64,000 nucleotides of DNA from Burkholderiaceae bacterium (lineage in GTDB: Bacteria; Pseudomonadota; Gammaproteobacteria; Burkholderiales; Burkholderiaceae_C): contig JAMLIT010000003.1 in the NCBI GenBank assembly GCA_023954035.1, forward strand, positions 56,622 to 120,621, read 5' to 3'. The notes beneath the pieces are model-generated. The model saw only the letters and a list, made by a program, of their open reading frames with translations, was not told where the DNA came from and ran no database searches. Made by a program: the position numbers and the translations under genes. Of the stretch, positions 1-8,653 are shown one piece after another; position 1 is the first letter of the stretch, and each line of letters begins with the position of its first letter.

Positions 1-1
1 G

Positions 2-445
2 GCCGACAAGGCCACCATGCCCGGCGTTGGTTCGCGGGTGCTGGACTGGCCCTATGTGGAAGGCCTGCGCCTGGATGAAGCCATGCATCCGTTGACGCTG
101 CTCGGCTTTGGCATGTACGGCGAGATCCTGCCCAAGCAGAACGGCGCGCCGGTGCGCATCGTGGTGCCGTGGAAATATGGTTTCAAGAGCGCGAAAAGCC
201 TGGTCAAGATCCGTTTCACCGAAAAGGAACCAGCGACCGCATGGAACAAGGCCGCAGCGCAGGAATATGGGTTTTACTCGAACGTCAACCCCGAGGTCGA
301 TCACCCGCGCTGGAGCCAGGCGAGCGAGCGGCGCATCGGCGAAGGCGGCTTGTTTGCCAAGCGCCGCAAGACGCTGATGTTCAATGGCTACGAAGCGCAG
401 GTCGGCCAGCTGTACGCGGGCATGGACCTGAAAAAGCACTTCTGA
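2..445 (+). CDS. msrP: MsrP, periplasmic methionine-sulfoxide reductase catalytic subunit (C-terminal part, cut by window edge)
   Basis: The reading frame is open from base 2, so the N-terminus with its Tat signal and molybdopterin-ligand cysteine lies upstream of the window. The visible 147 residues match the C-terminal half of MsrP (YedY): segments such as [59 protein letters not shown] and a final LYAGMDL are characteristic. Family knowledge: MsrP is a soluble periplasmic molybdoenzyme that reduces methionine sulfoxide in oxidised envelope proteins, with electrons from the membrane haem protein MsrQ. The msrQ gene follows after 12 bp, so the two form an operon. The internal ATG at 17 is not a real start. 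Confidence 0.95.
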   Translation, partial: ADKATMPGVGSRVLDWPYVEGLRLDEAMHPLTLLGFGMYGEILPKQNGAPVRIVVPWKYGFKSAKSLVKIRFTEKEPATAWNKAAAQEYGFYSNVNPEVDHPRWSQASERRIGEGGLFAKRRKTLMFNGYEAQVGQLYAGMDLKKHF

Positions 446-457
446 GGGCGCAGTCCC

Positions 458-1138
458 GTGCAGACCGCTTTCTCCGTGAAAAAGCGCTTGCTGCACCGCG
501 CCGCCAAGCCCCTGCTGTTTGCGCTGTGTTTGCTGCCCTTTGCCTGGCTGGTGTATGCCGCTGCCAGCGATCAACTGGGCGCCAACCCGGCCGAAGCGCT
601 GATTCGCAGCCTGGGCGACTGGACGCTGCGCTTTCTGTGCATTGTGCTGGCCGTCACGCCGCTGCGGGTCATGACCGGCACGCCGGCTTTGGCGCGCTTT
701 CGCCGCATGCTGGGTTTGTTTGTGGCGTTTTATGCGCTGATGCATCTTCTGTCCTATGTCGCGTTCGACATGGGCTTTGAGGTGGCCGAAATAGCCAAGG
801 ACATTGCCAAGCGGCCCTTCATTCTGGTGGGATCCCTTGCGGGCCTTCTGCTGGCGCTGATGGCGGCCACCTCGTTCAACCGTGCCATCAAGGCACTGGG
901 CGCGGCGCGCTGGCGTCGCTTGCATCAAAGCGTGTATGTGGTGGCAGCGCTCGCCATCCTGCACTTTTACTGGATGCGCGCCGGGAAAAACAATTTTTCC
1001 GAGGTCGCGGTGTACGGGGTCATTCTTGCCAGCCTGCTCGGCTGGCGGGTCTGGGAGGCGCTGCGCAAGCGCCGCCTAAGTGCGCAGCGCCCCGCACGGA
1101 CAAAGGTGGGAAATGCGGCAGCACTGCAAAAAAGATAG
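458..1138 (+). CDS. msrQ: MsrQ, haem-binding membrane subunit of the MsrPQ system
   Basis: 226 residues of YedZ/MsrQ type with several hydrophobic segments (about 19-35, 57-73, 84-103, 122-139, 157-172, 183-199). Histidines at 96, 156 and 169 lie in membrane segments and are the likely haem ligands of the ferric-reductase-like fold. The family passes electrons from the respiratory chain to periplasmic MsrP. The start is GTG at 458, 12 bp after the msrP stop, and the length is normal. The TAG stop lies inside the GATAGCA stretch that opens a dispersed repeat copy, so the repeat has set the end of the protein. Confidence 0.95.
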   Translation: MQTAFSVKKRLLHRAAKPLLFALCLLPFAWLVYAAASDQLGANPAEALIRSLGDWTLRFLCIVLAVTPLRVMTGTPALARFRRMLGLFVAFYALMHLLSYVAFDMGFEVAEIAKDIAKRPFILVGSLAGLLLALMAATSFNRAIKALGAARWRRLHQSVYVVAALAILHFYWMRAGKNNFSEVAVYGVILASLLGWRVWEALRKRRLSAQRPARTKVGNAAALQKR

Positions 1139-1179
1139 CATTCAACGCTTATGCAATAAGCGCTAGAACCCTATTTGAG
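1134..1179 (+). repeat. Dispersed GCGCTT/AAGCGC repeat, copy 1
   Basis: The core reads ACGCTTATGCAATAAGCGCT followed by AGAACC and CTATTTGA. CGCTTAT pairs with ATAAGCG to form a short hairpin. The 5' GATAGCA contains the msrQ stop codon. The tail GAACC departs from the usual GAGGCC. It sits between convergent msrQ and lysA. Confidence 0.75.
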
Positions 1180-1213
1180 CAATAATTTTTGCTCGAACAA
1201 GGCACGGTGCTGC

Positions 1214-2494
1214 TCAGTCTGTGAGCAGCCGCTCGGCGCGCATCATGTCTTGCGGCGTTTCGCGCACACGAATCAAATGGGCCTCGGCCCCATCCACCAG
1301 CACCTCGGCCGCGCGGCCGCGCGTGTTGTAGTTGCTGGCCATAGACATGCAGTACGCGCCAGCAGACAGCACAGCCAGCCGATCGCCTGGCTGCACCGCC
1401 AGCTCGCGGTCGCGCCCCAGCCAGTCGCCGCTTTCGCACACTGGGCCCACAACGTCGTAGGTACTTGTTTCAGCGGCGCTGCGGTGCACTGGAACAATGG
1501 CATGAAACGCCTGGTACATGGCTGGGCGCGGCAAGTCGTTCATCGCAGCGTCGACGATGCAGAAGTTTTTTTCTTCGCCCGGCTTGAGGTAAAGCACCTC
1601 GGTCACGCACAAGCCGGCGTTGCCCACCAGCGAGCGCCCCGGTTCGATGATGAACTGGCGATCGCCGAAGCCGCGCGCATCCAGCCTGGCCAGCAATTGC
1701 TGCCACAGCAGGTCGGCTGCCGGGGGCGTGTCGCCCGCGTAGTCGATGCCCAGGCCGCCGCCGAAATCGAGGTGCTCTATGGCAATGCCGGCGGCCTCGA
1801 TCTGCTCGACCAGGTCGAGCAAGCGATCCACGGCGTCGGCAAACGGCCTCGCTTCGGTGATCTGCGATCCAATATGGAAGTCAATGCCGGTCACACGCAG
1901 ACCCGGCAACTGGGCGGCGCGCTGGTACGTCGCCACGGTGCGTTCGTGCGCAACGCCAAATTTGTTCCCCTTGAGTCCGGTGGAGATATAGGGGTGCGTC
2001 TTGGGGTCGACGTTCGGGTTGACGCGGATGCTCACAGGCGCCGTGTGGCCGCTCTGCGTAGCGACCTCGCTGAGCACCTCCAATTCCGCTTCGCTCTCGA
2101 CGTTGAAGCACAAGATACCCGCTTGCAGCGCCTGCAGCATCTCGGCGCGTGTCTTGCCCACGCCCGAGAAAATCACCTTGGAGGGATCCCCACCGGCCGC
2201 TAGCACCCGCGCCAGCTCGCCACCGGAGACGATGTCGAAACCGCAGCCCTGGCGGGCAAACCATTGCAGCAGCGCCAGAGAAGAATTGGCTTTCATTGCA
2301 TAGCAAACATGCAGCTTGCGCCCGGCAAAGCCCTTGCGATACGCATGCAAGGCGTCCCTCATGGACGCGGTGGAGTACGCAAACAGCGGCGTGCCGTGCG
2401 TGCGGGCCAACTCTGCCACCGAGCAGGCCTCAATAAACAGTTCGTCCCCGCGATAAGCGATATGGGGACGGCCGGGAAGCGCAGTAGAGATCAT
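1214..2494 (-). CDS. lysA: Diaminopimelate decarboxylase
   Basis: 426 residues, a fold-type III PLP enzyme that decarboxylates meso-diaminopimelate to L-lysine, the last step of lysine synthesis. Visible motifs: the PLP lysine in CYAMKAN (K68), HIGSQ (H207), the glycine-rich DFGGGLGID, EPGRSLVGNAG near 284-294 and the substrate-binding CESGD (C353). The frame stays open a further 43 codons upstream, but that extension is low-complexity and overlaps lptM. ATG at 2494 is chosen because it overlaps the lptM stop as ATGA, which implies translational coupling. Length and start agree with the family. Confidence 0.96.
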   Translation of the reverse strand: MISTALPGRPHIAYRGDELFIEACSVAELARTHGTPLFAYSTASMRDALHAYRKGFAGRKLHVCYAMKANSSLALLQWFARQGCGFDIVSGGELARVLAAGGDPSKVIFSGVGKTRAEMLQALQAGILCFNVESEAELEVLSEVATQSGHTAPVSIRVNPNVDPKTHPYISTGLKGNKFGVAHERTVATYQRAAQLPGLRVTGIDFHIGSQITEARPFADAVDRLLDLVEQIEAAGIAIEHLDFGGGLGIDYAGDTPPAADLLWQQLLARLDARGFGDRQFIIEPGRSLVGNAGLCVTEVLYLKPGEEKNFCIVDAAMNDLPRPAMYQAFHAIVPVHRSAAETSTYDVVGPVCESGDWLGRDRELAVQPGDRLAVLSAGAYCMSMASNYNTRGRAAEVLVDGAEAHLIRVRETPQDMMRAERLLTD

Positions 2495-2697
2495 GGGGGC
2501 GAAGAGGCAGCAGAACGGGGCATGGGAGCCGGCAGGGTGGCCGGAACAGGGGTTTGGGGCAGGCTGGCGCGTGGACTGGCAGGGGGCTGCGTCGGCAAAA
2601 ACAGCGGTCCACGCTGCCCGCACGCGGTCAGCACTGCCCCGCTGGTCGCAAGGACCAGCGTCCTGACTAGAATTTGCCGGGCTAACAATATCAACAT
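2491..2697 (-). CDS. lptM: LptM-type small lipoprotein (YifL family)
   Basis: 68 residues. A short hydrophobic signal is followed by LTAC and then the family hallmark [10 protein letters not shown]; the rest is a Pro/Ala-rich tail. LptM is an outer-membrane lipoprotein that helps the LptD/LptE lipopolysaccharide translocon mature. It sits upstream of lysA (ATGA overlap) and back to back with cyaY, the arrangement also seen around yifL in enterobacteria. The start ATG at 2697 has no Shine-Dalgarno sequence. A TACAAT box lies 6 nt before it, so the message may be leaderless. Confidence 0.9.
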   Translation of the reverse strand: MLILLARQILVRTLVLATSGAVLTACGQRGPLFLPTQPPASPRASLPQTPVPATLPAPMPRSAASSPP

Positions 2698-2703
2698 GTG
2701 GAA

Positions 2704-2709
2704 ATTGTA
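2704..2709 (-). promoter_or_regulatory. Candidate -10 box for lptM-lysA (possible leaderless start)
   Basis: On the minus strand TACAAT is followed by exactly 6 nt and then the lptM ATG. No convincing -35 is visible. The divergent start codons of lptM and cyaY are only 12 bp apart, so each promoter must overlap the other gene's start. Confidence 0.45.
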
Positions 2710-3039
2710 ATGACCGACCTGGAATACGCCGATCGCGCCGAGCAGTTGCTGTCGGCCGTGGAGCAATGTGTGGATCGCATCAACGCAGCCACCGACGCCG
2801 ACATCGACAGCCAGCGCAGCGGCGGCCTGATCACCCTGGTGTTTGCCAACGGCAGCCAGATTGTGATCAACCAGCAAAAACCGCTGCACGAGATCTGGAT
2901 GGCCACGCGCTCGGGCGGCTACCACTACCGTTTCGACGGCCTGGCCTGGCAGGATACCAAGGGCGCAGGCGAATTTTTCGCTGCACTCAGCCGCGACGCG
3001 AGTGCCCAGTCGGGATGGGGCCTGCGCTTTCATTGGTGA
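2710..3039 (+). CDS. cyaY: CyaY, bacterial frataxin
   Basis: 109 residues, full length for CyaY. The N-terminal helix is rich in Asp/Glu ([14 protein letters not shown]), typical of the iron-binding ridge. The middle strands carry [19 protein letters not shown] and the conserved [17 protein letters not shown]. The family binds iron and modulates IscS-dependent Fe-S cluster assembly in the cytoplasm. A GTG at 2698 is in frame, but ATG at 2710 fits the family start; GGAA at 2700-2703 is a weak ribosome site. A TAGAAT box at 2668-2673 may be its -10. Confidence 0.95.
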   Translation: MTDLEYADRAEQLLSAVEQCVDRINAATDADIDSQRSGGLITLVFANGSQIVINQQKPLHEIWMATRSGGYHYRFDGLAWQDTKGAGEFFAALSRDASAQSGWGLRFHW

Positions 3040-3076
3040 GCTGAAGCTCGCACGACGCGGCGCCTGCCAGCACGGA

Positions 3077-5473
3077 TCAATTGCGAAACAGGTCCAGAAT
3101 CTTGTTGCGTTCGTCGGGCGCTGGCGCCTCCTGCGGTGCGAGGCCCGAACCCGCCCCGCGATCGTCAAGCCCCACGCTGGCTACTCCGGCATTGCGGGCG
3201 TATTCGGTGTAGAACCACTCGCCGCCGACGTTGACGACCCCCTCGGGCACCGTTGGCTCCATCACAGGTACGCCCTTGAGTGCCCGCTCCATGAAACTGA
3301 TCCAGACGGGCAAGCTCAATCCGCCGCCCGTCTCGCGGCTGCCCAGGTTGCGCGGCGTGTCGTAGCCAATCCAGGTGACACCCGCAACGGTGGGTTGAAA
3401 GCCCGCAAACCACGCGTCCCAGGCGTCGTTGGTGGTACCGGTCTTGCCATACAGATCAGGGCGCTTGAGCGTGGCGTAGGCGCGCGCTGCGGTGCCACTG
3501 CGGGTCACTTCGTTGAGCAGGCTGTCCATGATGAAGGCGTTGCGTGCATCGATGGCACGCGGGTTTTGCTCGGTCGGAATGGGCGTGGTTTCTGAGATCG
3601 TGCGGCCTTTGAAGTCCGTGACCTTGGCGATCAGCCAGGGATTGACGCGATAGCCCCCGTTGGCGAACACCGAGTACGCGACCGCCATCTGCATCGGCGT
3701 CACGGATCCGGCGCCAAGCGCCATGGTCAGGTAGGCCGGGTGCTTTTCCGCATCGAACCCGAAGCGTGTGGCCCATTCCTGCCCGTAGCGGGTGCCGATG
3801 GCCTGCAGGATGCGAATCGACACCATGTTCTTCGAGCGCGCAAGCGCCGAGCGCATCGTCATTGGTCCGTCGAACTTGCCGTCGTAATTCTTGGGCTCCC
3901 ACGGCTGCCCGCCGGTGAAGCCAGAATCGAAAAACAGCGGCCCATCGTTGATGACGGTCGCCGGAGTAAAGCCTTTTTCCAATGCCGCGGAATAGATGAA
4001 CGGCTTGAAGCTCGAGCCGGGCTGGCGCCAGGCCTGCGTCACGTGGTTGAACTTGTTCTTGTTGAAATCAAAGCCCCCCACCAGCGCCTTGATGGCGCCG
4101 CTGCGCGGATCGAGTGCCACAAACGCTCCCTCGACTTCGGGCAACTGGGTGACTTCCCAGCCGTCCTTGTCCGTCCGAGCCACGCGAATCACCGCGCCGC
4201 GTCGCAGCTTGATGTTGGGCGGCGCTTTGTCGCTCAGCCCCGACTGCACGGGCTTGAGACCGTCGCCCGTGACCTCAATCGTGTCTCCGTTGCCGCGCAC
4301 GGCAATCAGTTTGCGCTTGCTCACCTCCAGCACCACGGCGGAGAGGACGTCGCCGTTGTCGGGATGGTCGGCCAGCACGTCATCGATGGCGTCGTCGATT
4401 TCCTTGGGCACGGTGGGAAGCTCGATGAATTGCTCGGGCCCGCGGTAATGTTGGCGCCGCTCGAAGTTCATGATCCCCCGGCGCAGTGCGCTGTAGGCGG
4501 CCTCCTGATCGCTCGCACTCAGTGTGGTGTACACATTGAGCCCGCGCGTATAGGCCTCGGCACCGTACTGGGCAAAGATGAGTTGTCGCGCCATTTCGGC
4601 GACGAATTCCGCGTGCACTCGGGTTTCGTCCTGCCCCGTGTGCAGATGAATCGGCTCCTTGCGCGCGGCGTCGGCTTGCGCTGCAGTGATGAAACCGTTT
4701 TCTTCCATCCGGTCGATGATGTACTGCTGCCGGATGCGCGCTCGTTTGGGGTTGCTGATGGGGTTGTAGCGCGAGGGGGCCTTGGGCAACCCGGCCAGCA
4801 TTGCCGCTTCCGCAATCGAAATTGTCTTCAAGGGCTTGCCAAAGTAAGCCTCTGAAGCGGCCGCAAATCCATAGGCCCGATTGCCCAGGTAAATTTGGTT
4901 CATGTAGACCTCGAGAATCTGATTTTTGGAAAGCAGATGCTCGAGTTTGAAAGTCAGTAATATTTCGTAAATCTTGCGGGTAAATGTCTTTTCCGAAGAA
5001 AGATATACATTGCGCGCCACCTGCATCGTGATCGTCGAGGCCCCCTGGCTTTTGATTTGACCGAGGTTGGCCAGCATTGCCCGCGCCATGCCTTTGTAAT
5101 CCACGCCACCGTGCTCGAAAAAGCGCGTGTCTTCAATCGCCAGCACCGCGTCCTTCATCACCTGAGGGATTTCGGAGATGGGCGTCAGGTTGCGTCGCTC
5201 TTCGCCGAATTCGCCAAGCAGCGCCCCTTCAGAGGAGTAGACCCGCAGCGGCAGTTTGGGTCGGTAGTCCGCCAGGTCCGAGATGTCGGGAAGATTCGGA
5301 TAGGCAAATGCCAGCGCAACTGCTATCACCAGGGCCAGGGCGACAGCGCCTGCCGCGGCCAGCCCGATGGCCCAGGCGAGGATGCGCACAGGCCATCTCC
5401 ACCACGGCGAGGGCGGCCTGGAGGTCGGTTTCGATCGGGGGGGCGAAGACTCTTTTTGGGGGGACGGCGGCAT
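3077..5473 (-). CDS. ponA: Penicillin-binding protein 1A (bifunctional transglycosylase/transpeptidase)
   Basis: 798 residues. There is a short cytoplasmic Pro/Ser-rich N-terminus, one membrane anchor (about 28-57), and a GT51 domain with EDTRFFEHGGVDYKG (catalytic E114) and GASTITMQVARN. An OB-like insert follows, then a transpeptidase domain with the SxxK serine (S487-K490), SKN (547-549) and KTGT (677-680). It polymerises and cross-links peptidoglycan on the periplasmic side of the inner membrane. GGAG lies 6 nt before the ATG. Divergence from pilM is the classic order in this phylum (mrcA | pilMNOPQ). Confidence 0.97.
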   Translation of the reverse strand: MPPSPQKESSPPRSKPTSRPPSPWWRWPVRILAWAIGLAAAGAVALALVIAVALAFAYPNLPDISDLADYRPKLPLRVYSSEGALLGEFGEERRNLTPISEIPQVMKDAVLAIEDTRFFEHGGVDYKGMARAMLANLGQIKSQGASTITMQVARNVYLSSEKTFTRKIYEILLTFKLEHLLSKNQILEVYMNQIYLGNRAYGFAAASEAYFGKPLKTISIAEAAMLAGLPKAPSRYNPISNPKRARIRQQYIIDRMEENGFITAAQADAARKEPIHLHTGQDETRVHAEFVAEMARQLIFAQYGAEAYTRGLNVYTTLSASDQEAAYSALRRGIMNFERRQHYRGPEQFIELPTVPKEIDDAIDDVLADHPDNGDVLSAVVLEVSKRKLIAVRGNGDTIEVTGDGLKPVQSGLSDKAPPNIKLRRGAVIRVARTDKDGWEVTQLPEVEGAFVALDPRSGAIKALVGGFDFNKNKFNHVTQAWRQPGSSFKPFIYSAALEKGFTPATVINDGPLFFDSGFTGGQPWEPKNYDGKFDGPMTMRSALARSKNMVSIRILQAIGTRYGQEWATRFGFDAEKHPAYLTMALGAGSVTPMQMAVAYSVFANGGYRVNPWLIAKVTDFKGRTISETTPIPTEQNPRAIDARNAFIMDSLLNEVTRSGTAARAYATLKRPDLYGKTGTTNDAWDAWFAGFQPTVAGVTWIGYDTPRNLGSRETGGGLSLPVWISFMERALKGVPVMEPTVPEGVVNVGGEWFYTEYARNAGVASVGLDDRGAGSGLAPQEAPAPDERNKILDLFRN

Positions 5474-5499
5474 ATCGCTCCGGCATGAAATGAGCCGGC

Positions 5500-5505
5500 A
5501 TTATA
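5500..5505 (-). promoter_or_regulatory. Candidate -10 box of ponA
   Basis: A perfect TATAAT on the minus strand, 26 nt before the ponA ATG, leaves room for a short leader that includes the GGAG ribosome site. The -35 region is poor. The 5474-5742 intergenic region holds both divergent promoters. Confidence 0.5.
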
Positions 5506-5691
5506 AAAATCGGCTCTTGGCGCGTGGCGCAGAGGGCAAACTGGCGAAAGGACCCTGGGGGGGCTTCTATGAAGAAAAAGCAGTTTGCATGGGTTCGGCG
5601 CTCGGACGCATTCGTCTGCTTTTGACAACGCTCAGAAGTTGCTACAGCCGGAAAACTCTTTGCCGGAGAAGTATCTTACTGCTAGCATTCA

Positions 5692-5726
5692 TGTGAAATG
5701 TGAAGTTTTGTTGTCTCACATTCACA
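5692..5726. promoter_or_regulatory. Inverted repeat upstream of pilM
   Basis: Arms TGTGAAATGTGA (5692-5703) and TCACATTCACA (5716-5726) are complementary except for one bulged A, with a 12 nt spacer. The repeat ends 16 nt before the pilM start codon, where a bound regulator would block transcription or initiation. No known factor is assigned. Confidence 0.4.
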
Positions 5727-5742
5727 ACTACAAGGGGGCATC

Positions 5743-6822
5743 TTGATCTCTACGGGATCCTTGTTCGGTCGCCAGTCTGCGCCGCTGCTGGGCATTGACA
5801 TCAGTTCGTCCAGCGTCAAGCTGGTGGAACTTGGGCGTGACAAATCGGGTGCCTGGGTTCTTGAGCGCTGCGCGATTGAGCCCCTGGAGCGTGGGTGGAT
5901 CACTGACGGCAACATCGAAAAATTCGACGAAGTGGCCGATGCACTCAAACGCGTGGTGAAAAAGAGCGGAACGCGCACCAAGCAGGTTGCGCTCGCCCTC
6001 CCGCCGTCCGCCGTCATCACCAAGAAGATTTCACTGCCTGCCGGCATGACCGATCAGGAGTTGGAAGTGCAGGTGGAGTCGGAGGCCAACCAGTACATCC
6101 CTTTCTCGCTTGACGAGGTCAGTCTGGACTTTTGCGTCATCGGCCCGAGCAAGAATGCGCCGGGCGACGTGGACGTCCTGATCGCTGCGTCGCGGAGGGA
6201 AAAGGTGCAGGATCGCCAGGGGCTGGCCGAAGCGGCCGGACTGAAGGCGGTGATTCTTGACGTCGAATCCTATGCGTCGCGCCTGGCGGCCAGTCGCCTC
6301 ATTGAAGCCTTGCCGAACAAGGGCTTGGACGCCATGGTGGCGCTGTTCGAAGTGGGCGCCTTGACGACCAGCATGCAGGTCATACGCAACGACGAAGTGC
6401 TTTACGACCGCGATCAGGCCTTCGGCGGCGCGCAGCTGACGCAACTCATCGTGAGGCAATATGGTTTCTCGGTGGAGGAAGCCGAAAACAAAAAGCGCAG
6501 TGGTGATCTCCCCGAGGATTACGCCAGTGCGGTTCTGCGGCCGTTTGTCGAGAGCATGGCGCAGGAAATTGGGCGCGCCTTGCAGTTTTTCTTCACCAGC
6601 ACACCGCACAACCGCGTCGATCGCATCCTTCTGGCCGGAGGCTCGTCGCCTCTGCAAGGCCTGCCGGAAGCGGTAACGCAGCACACCGGATTTCCATGCA
6701 GCATCGTCAACCCGTTTGAGGGTATGGAAATGTCCAGCAACGTGCGGATCAAGAAGATGGTTCGGGAGGCCCCGTCCTATCTCACGTCCTGTGGTCTTGC
6801 GATGCGGAGGTTCATGCAGTGA
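5743..6822 (+). CDS. pilM: PilM, type IV pilus inner-membrane assembly protein
   Basis: 359 residues with an actin-like/FtsA-like fold: nucleotide-binding motif LGIDISSSSVKLVEL near 16-30 and a second phosphate-loop region LLAGGSSPLQGLPE near the C-terminus. PilM is cytoplasmic and binds the PilN N-terminal tail, linking the motor ATPases to the PilNOP alignment complex. The start is TTG at 5743 with AGGGGG 5-10 nt upstream. It is the first gene of pilMNOPQ; its TGA overlaps the pilN GTG start. Confidence 0.97.
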   Translation: MISTGSLFGRQSAPLLGIDISSSSVKLVELGRDKSGAWVLERCAIEPLERGWITDGNIEKFDEVADALKRVVKKSGTRTKQVALALPPSAVITKKISLPAGMTDQELEVQVESEANQYIPFSLDEVSLDFCVIGPSKNAPGDVDVLIAASRREKVQDRQGLAEAAGLKAVILDVESYASRLAASRLIEALPNKGLDAMVALFEVGALTTSMQVIRNDEVLYDRDQAFGGAQLTQLIVRQYGFSVEEAENKKRSGDLPEDYASAVLRPFVESMAQEIGRALQFFFTSTPHNRVDRILLAGGSSPLQGLPEAVTQHTGFPCSIVNPFEGMEMSSNVRIKKMVREAPSYLTSCGLAMRRFMQ

Positions 6823-7433
6823 TTCTCATCAATCTGCTCCCGCACCGCGAGGTGGCGCGCAAACGCCGCCGTGAGGCCTTCCAGGCGGCCATGTTTGCCT
6901 CCTTTCTGGTGGGGCTGCTCATCGCGGGCATTATCTATTGGTGGTTTCAAATGATGATCGAGCAGCAGCAGGCGCGAAACAGCTTTCTGCAAAGCGAAAT
7001 CACCGTTCTGGAAAACCAGATCAAGGAAATTGCCGGGATCGAAGAGGAAATCGCCTCCCTTCGGGCCCGGCAGAAGGCCGTGGAGGATTTACAGGCCGAC
7101 CGCAACCTTCCAGTGCATCTTTTGAGTGAGCTGGTCAAACAACTGCCCGATGGCGTGTACGTGACCGCATTGAAGCAGACCAACCAGCAGATCGCCCTGC
7201 AGGGCATGGCACAGTCGAACGAACGGGTGTCTGAACTTCTGCGCAACCTGTCGAACAACACGCCGTGGCTTTCCAAGCCGGAACTGGTGGAGATCACGGC
7301 TGCAAAGGTTGCACTGACTCCACGGGATGAGCGGCGGGTATCTGCCTTCAATCTGCATTTCACGTTGAAGCGGTCTAGCGACGCGAAGAAAACTGAAGAC
7401 GGAGCAAACAGTGCGCCGCCGGCTGGAAACTGA
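6819..7433 (+). CDS. pilN: PilN, type IV pilus inner-membrane protein
   Basis: 204 residues. The conserved N-terminal INLLPHRE motif (residues 3-11) docks into PilM. One membrane helix (about 24-44) is followed by a coiled coil (about 48-95) and a periplasmic ferredoxin-like domain. It forms heterodimers with PilO and, through PilP, joins the motor to the PilQ secretin. The GTG start overlaps the pilM stop by 4 nt, which implies coupling. Length is normal. Confidence 0.96.
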   Translation: MILINLLPHREVARKRRREAFQAAMFASFLVGLLIAGIIYWWFQMMIEQQQARNSFLQSEITVLENQIKEIAGIEEEIASLRARQKAVEDLQADRNLPVHLLSELVKQLPDGVYVTALKQTNQQIALQGMAQSNERVSELLRNLSNNTPWLSKPELVEITAAKVALTPRDERRVSAFNLHFTLKRSSDAKKTEDGANSAPPAGN

Positions 7434-7436
7434 GTC

Positions 7437-8111
7437 ATGGCCAAAAAACAAAAAAATTCGATTGATACAGCCGCGCTCCAGGAGAGCCTGCAGCGTCAAT
7501 TTCGCAATCTCGACACCAGGGATCCCTCCCTTTGGCCCCCGTTGCCGAGGTACTTGCTTTGTATATTTATCGCTGCGACCGTGGCGGTCGTGCTTTGGTA
7601 TGTAAAGCTCACGGATTACAAGGACGCATTGGAGGCTGAGCGGGCGACCGAGGTCACTCTGCGGCAGGACTACCAAACCAAGCTCAATAAAGCCGTCAGC
7701 CTGGATTTGCTCAAAAAGCAGCGCGAACAAATTCAGCAATACGTGATTCAACTCGAAAAGCAGCTTCCGAGCAAGGCAGAAATGGCTGCTCTCCTATCTG
7801 ACATCAACCAGGCAGGTATCGGTCGGAGTCTGCAATTTGAGCTTTTTCGACCTGGGCAAGTTGTCGTCAAGGATTACTATGCCGAATTGCCTATCGCGGT
7901 GCGGGTGACGGGTAAATACCATGACATGGGTGCATTTGCAGCAGACATCGCGAACCTCTCTCGAATTGTCACCTTGAACGACATCGCCATAACGGCCGGT
8001 GATAAGGGTGGCCCCAACCTGACGATGGACGCAACCGCCCGCACCTTCCGCTATCTGGACGCTGACGAAATCGAAGCCCAGCGCAAGGCAGTTCAGGGGG
8101 CGCCGAAATGA
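7437..8111 (+). CDS. pilO: PilO, type IV pilus inner-membrane protein
   Basis: 224 residues. A cytoplasmic lead rich in charged residues, one transmembrane helix (about 39-56), a coiled coil (about 62-110) and a C-terminal domain typical of PilO. It pairs with PilN in the periplasm. The ATG comes 3 nt after the pilN stop, and the gene overlaps pilP by 4 nt (ATGA). Confidence 0.96.
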   Translation: MAKKQKNSIDTAALQESLQRQFRNLDTRDPSLWPPLPRYLLCIFIAATVAVVLWYVKLTDYKDALEAERATEVTLRQDYQTKLNKAVSLDLLKKQREQIQQYVIQLEKQLPSKAEMAALLSDINQAGIGRSLQFELFRPGQVVVKDYYAELPIAVRVTGKYHDMGAFAADIANLSRIVTLNDIAITAGDKGGPNLTMDATARTFRYLDADEIEAQRKAVQGAPK

Positions 8112-8653
8112 AGCTCACTCACGCAGCAGTCCTGGCCCTTGCGACGGTGCTGATAGTCGGCTGTGAATCCTCAGGCGAGGCCGATCTCAGAGAATGGATG
8201 GCGCAGGAAAGAGCCCAGGCCCAGCCCCGTGTCACCCCACTCACCGAGCCAAAGCAGTTCGAGCCACAGCAATATGCGGTGGAAGGTGAAATGGACCCGT
8301 TCAGTCCGCAACGACTGACGCTGGCCTTGCGCCGCGACTCAGCGCAAGTCGCTTCCAACGCCGCGTTGATCGCGCCCGAGCTGGCGCGGCGCAAAGAGCC
8401 GCTGGAGGCTTATCCACTCGACGCCATGGAAATGGTGGGGAGCCTGATGAAGGCTGGTAAACCCACTGCATTGCTGAAGGTGGACAAGTTGCTCTATCAG
8501 GTCGGAATCGGAGAATATCTTGGTCCCAATTACGGACGCATTACCAAGATTACAGAAACTGCCATACAGCTACGCGAACTCGTACAGGATGCGACTGGCG
8601 ATTGGATTGAGCGCATGACAACGCTTGAGTTGCAAGAGGGGGTCACAAAATGA
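8108..8653 (+). CDS. pilP: PilP, type IV pilus lipoprotein
   Basis: 181 residues. The signal peptide ends in a lipobox (LIVGC, Cys19), then an unstructured linker and the beta-sandwich domain (about 80-175, with VGSLMKAGKPTALLKVD). PilP is an inner-membrane lipoprotein that bridges PilNO to the periplasmic N domains of PilQ. It overlaps pilO and pilQ by ATGA junctions. Confidence 0.96.
   Translation: MKLTHAAVLALATVLIVGCESSGEADLREWMAQERAQAQPRVTPLTEPKQFEPQQYAVEGEMDPFSPQRLTLALRRDSAQVASNAALIAPELARRKEPLEAYPLDAMEMVGSLMKAGKPTALLKVDKLLYQVGIGEYLGPNYGRITKITETAIQLRELVQDATGDWIERMTTLELQEGVTK

Noticed and set aside
5622-5627. TTGACA as a -35 for pilM
   Set aside because: No -10 box is found 16-18 nt downstream, so it cannot be called as a promoter.
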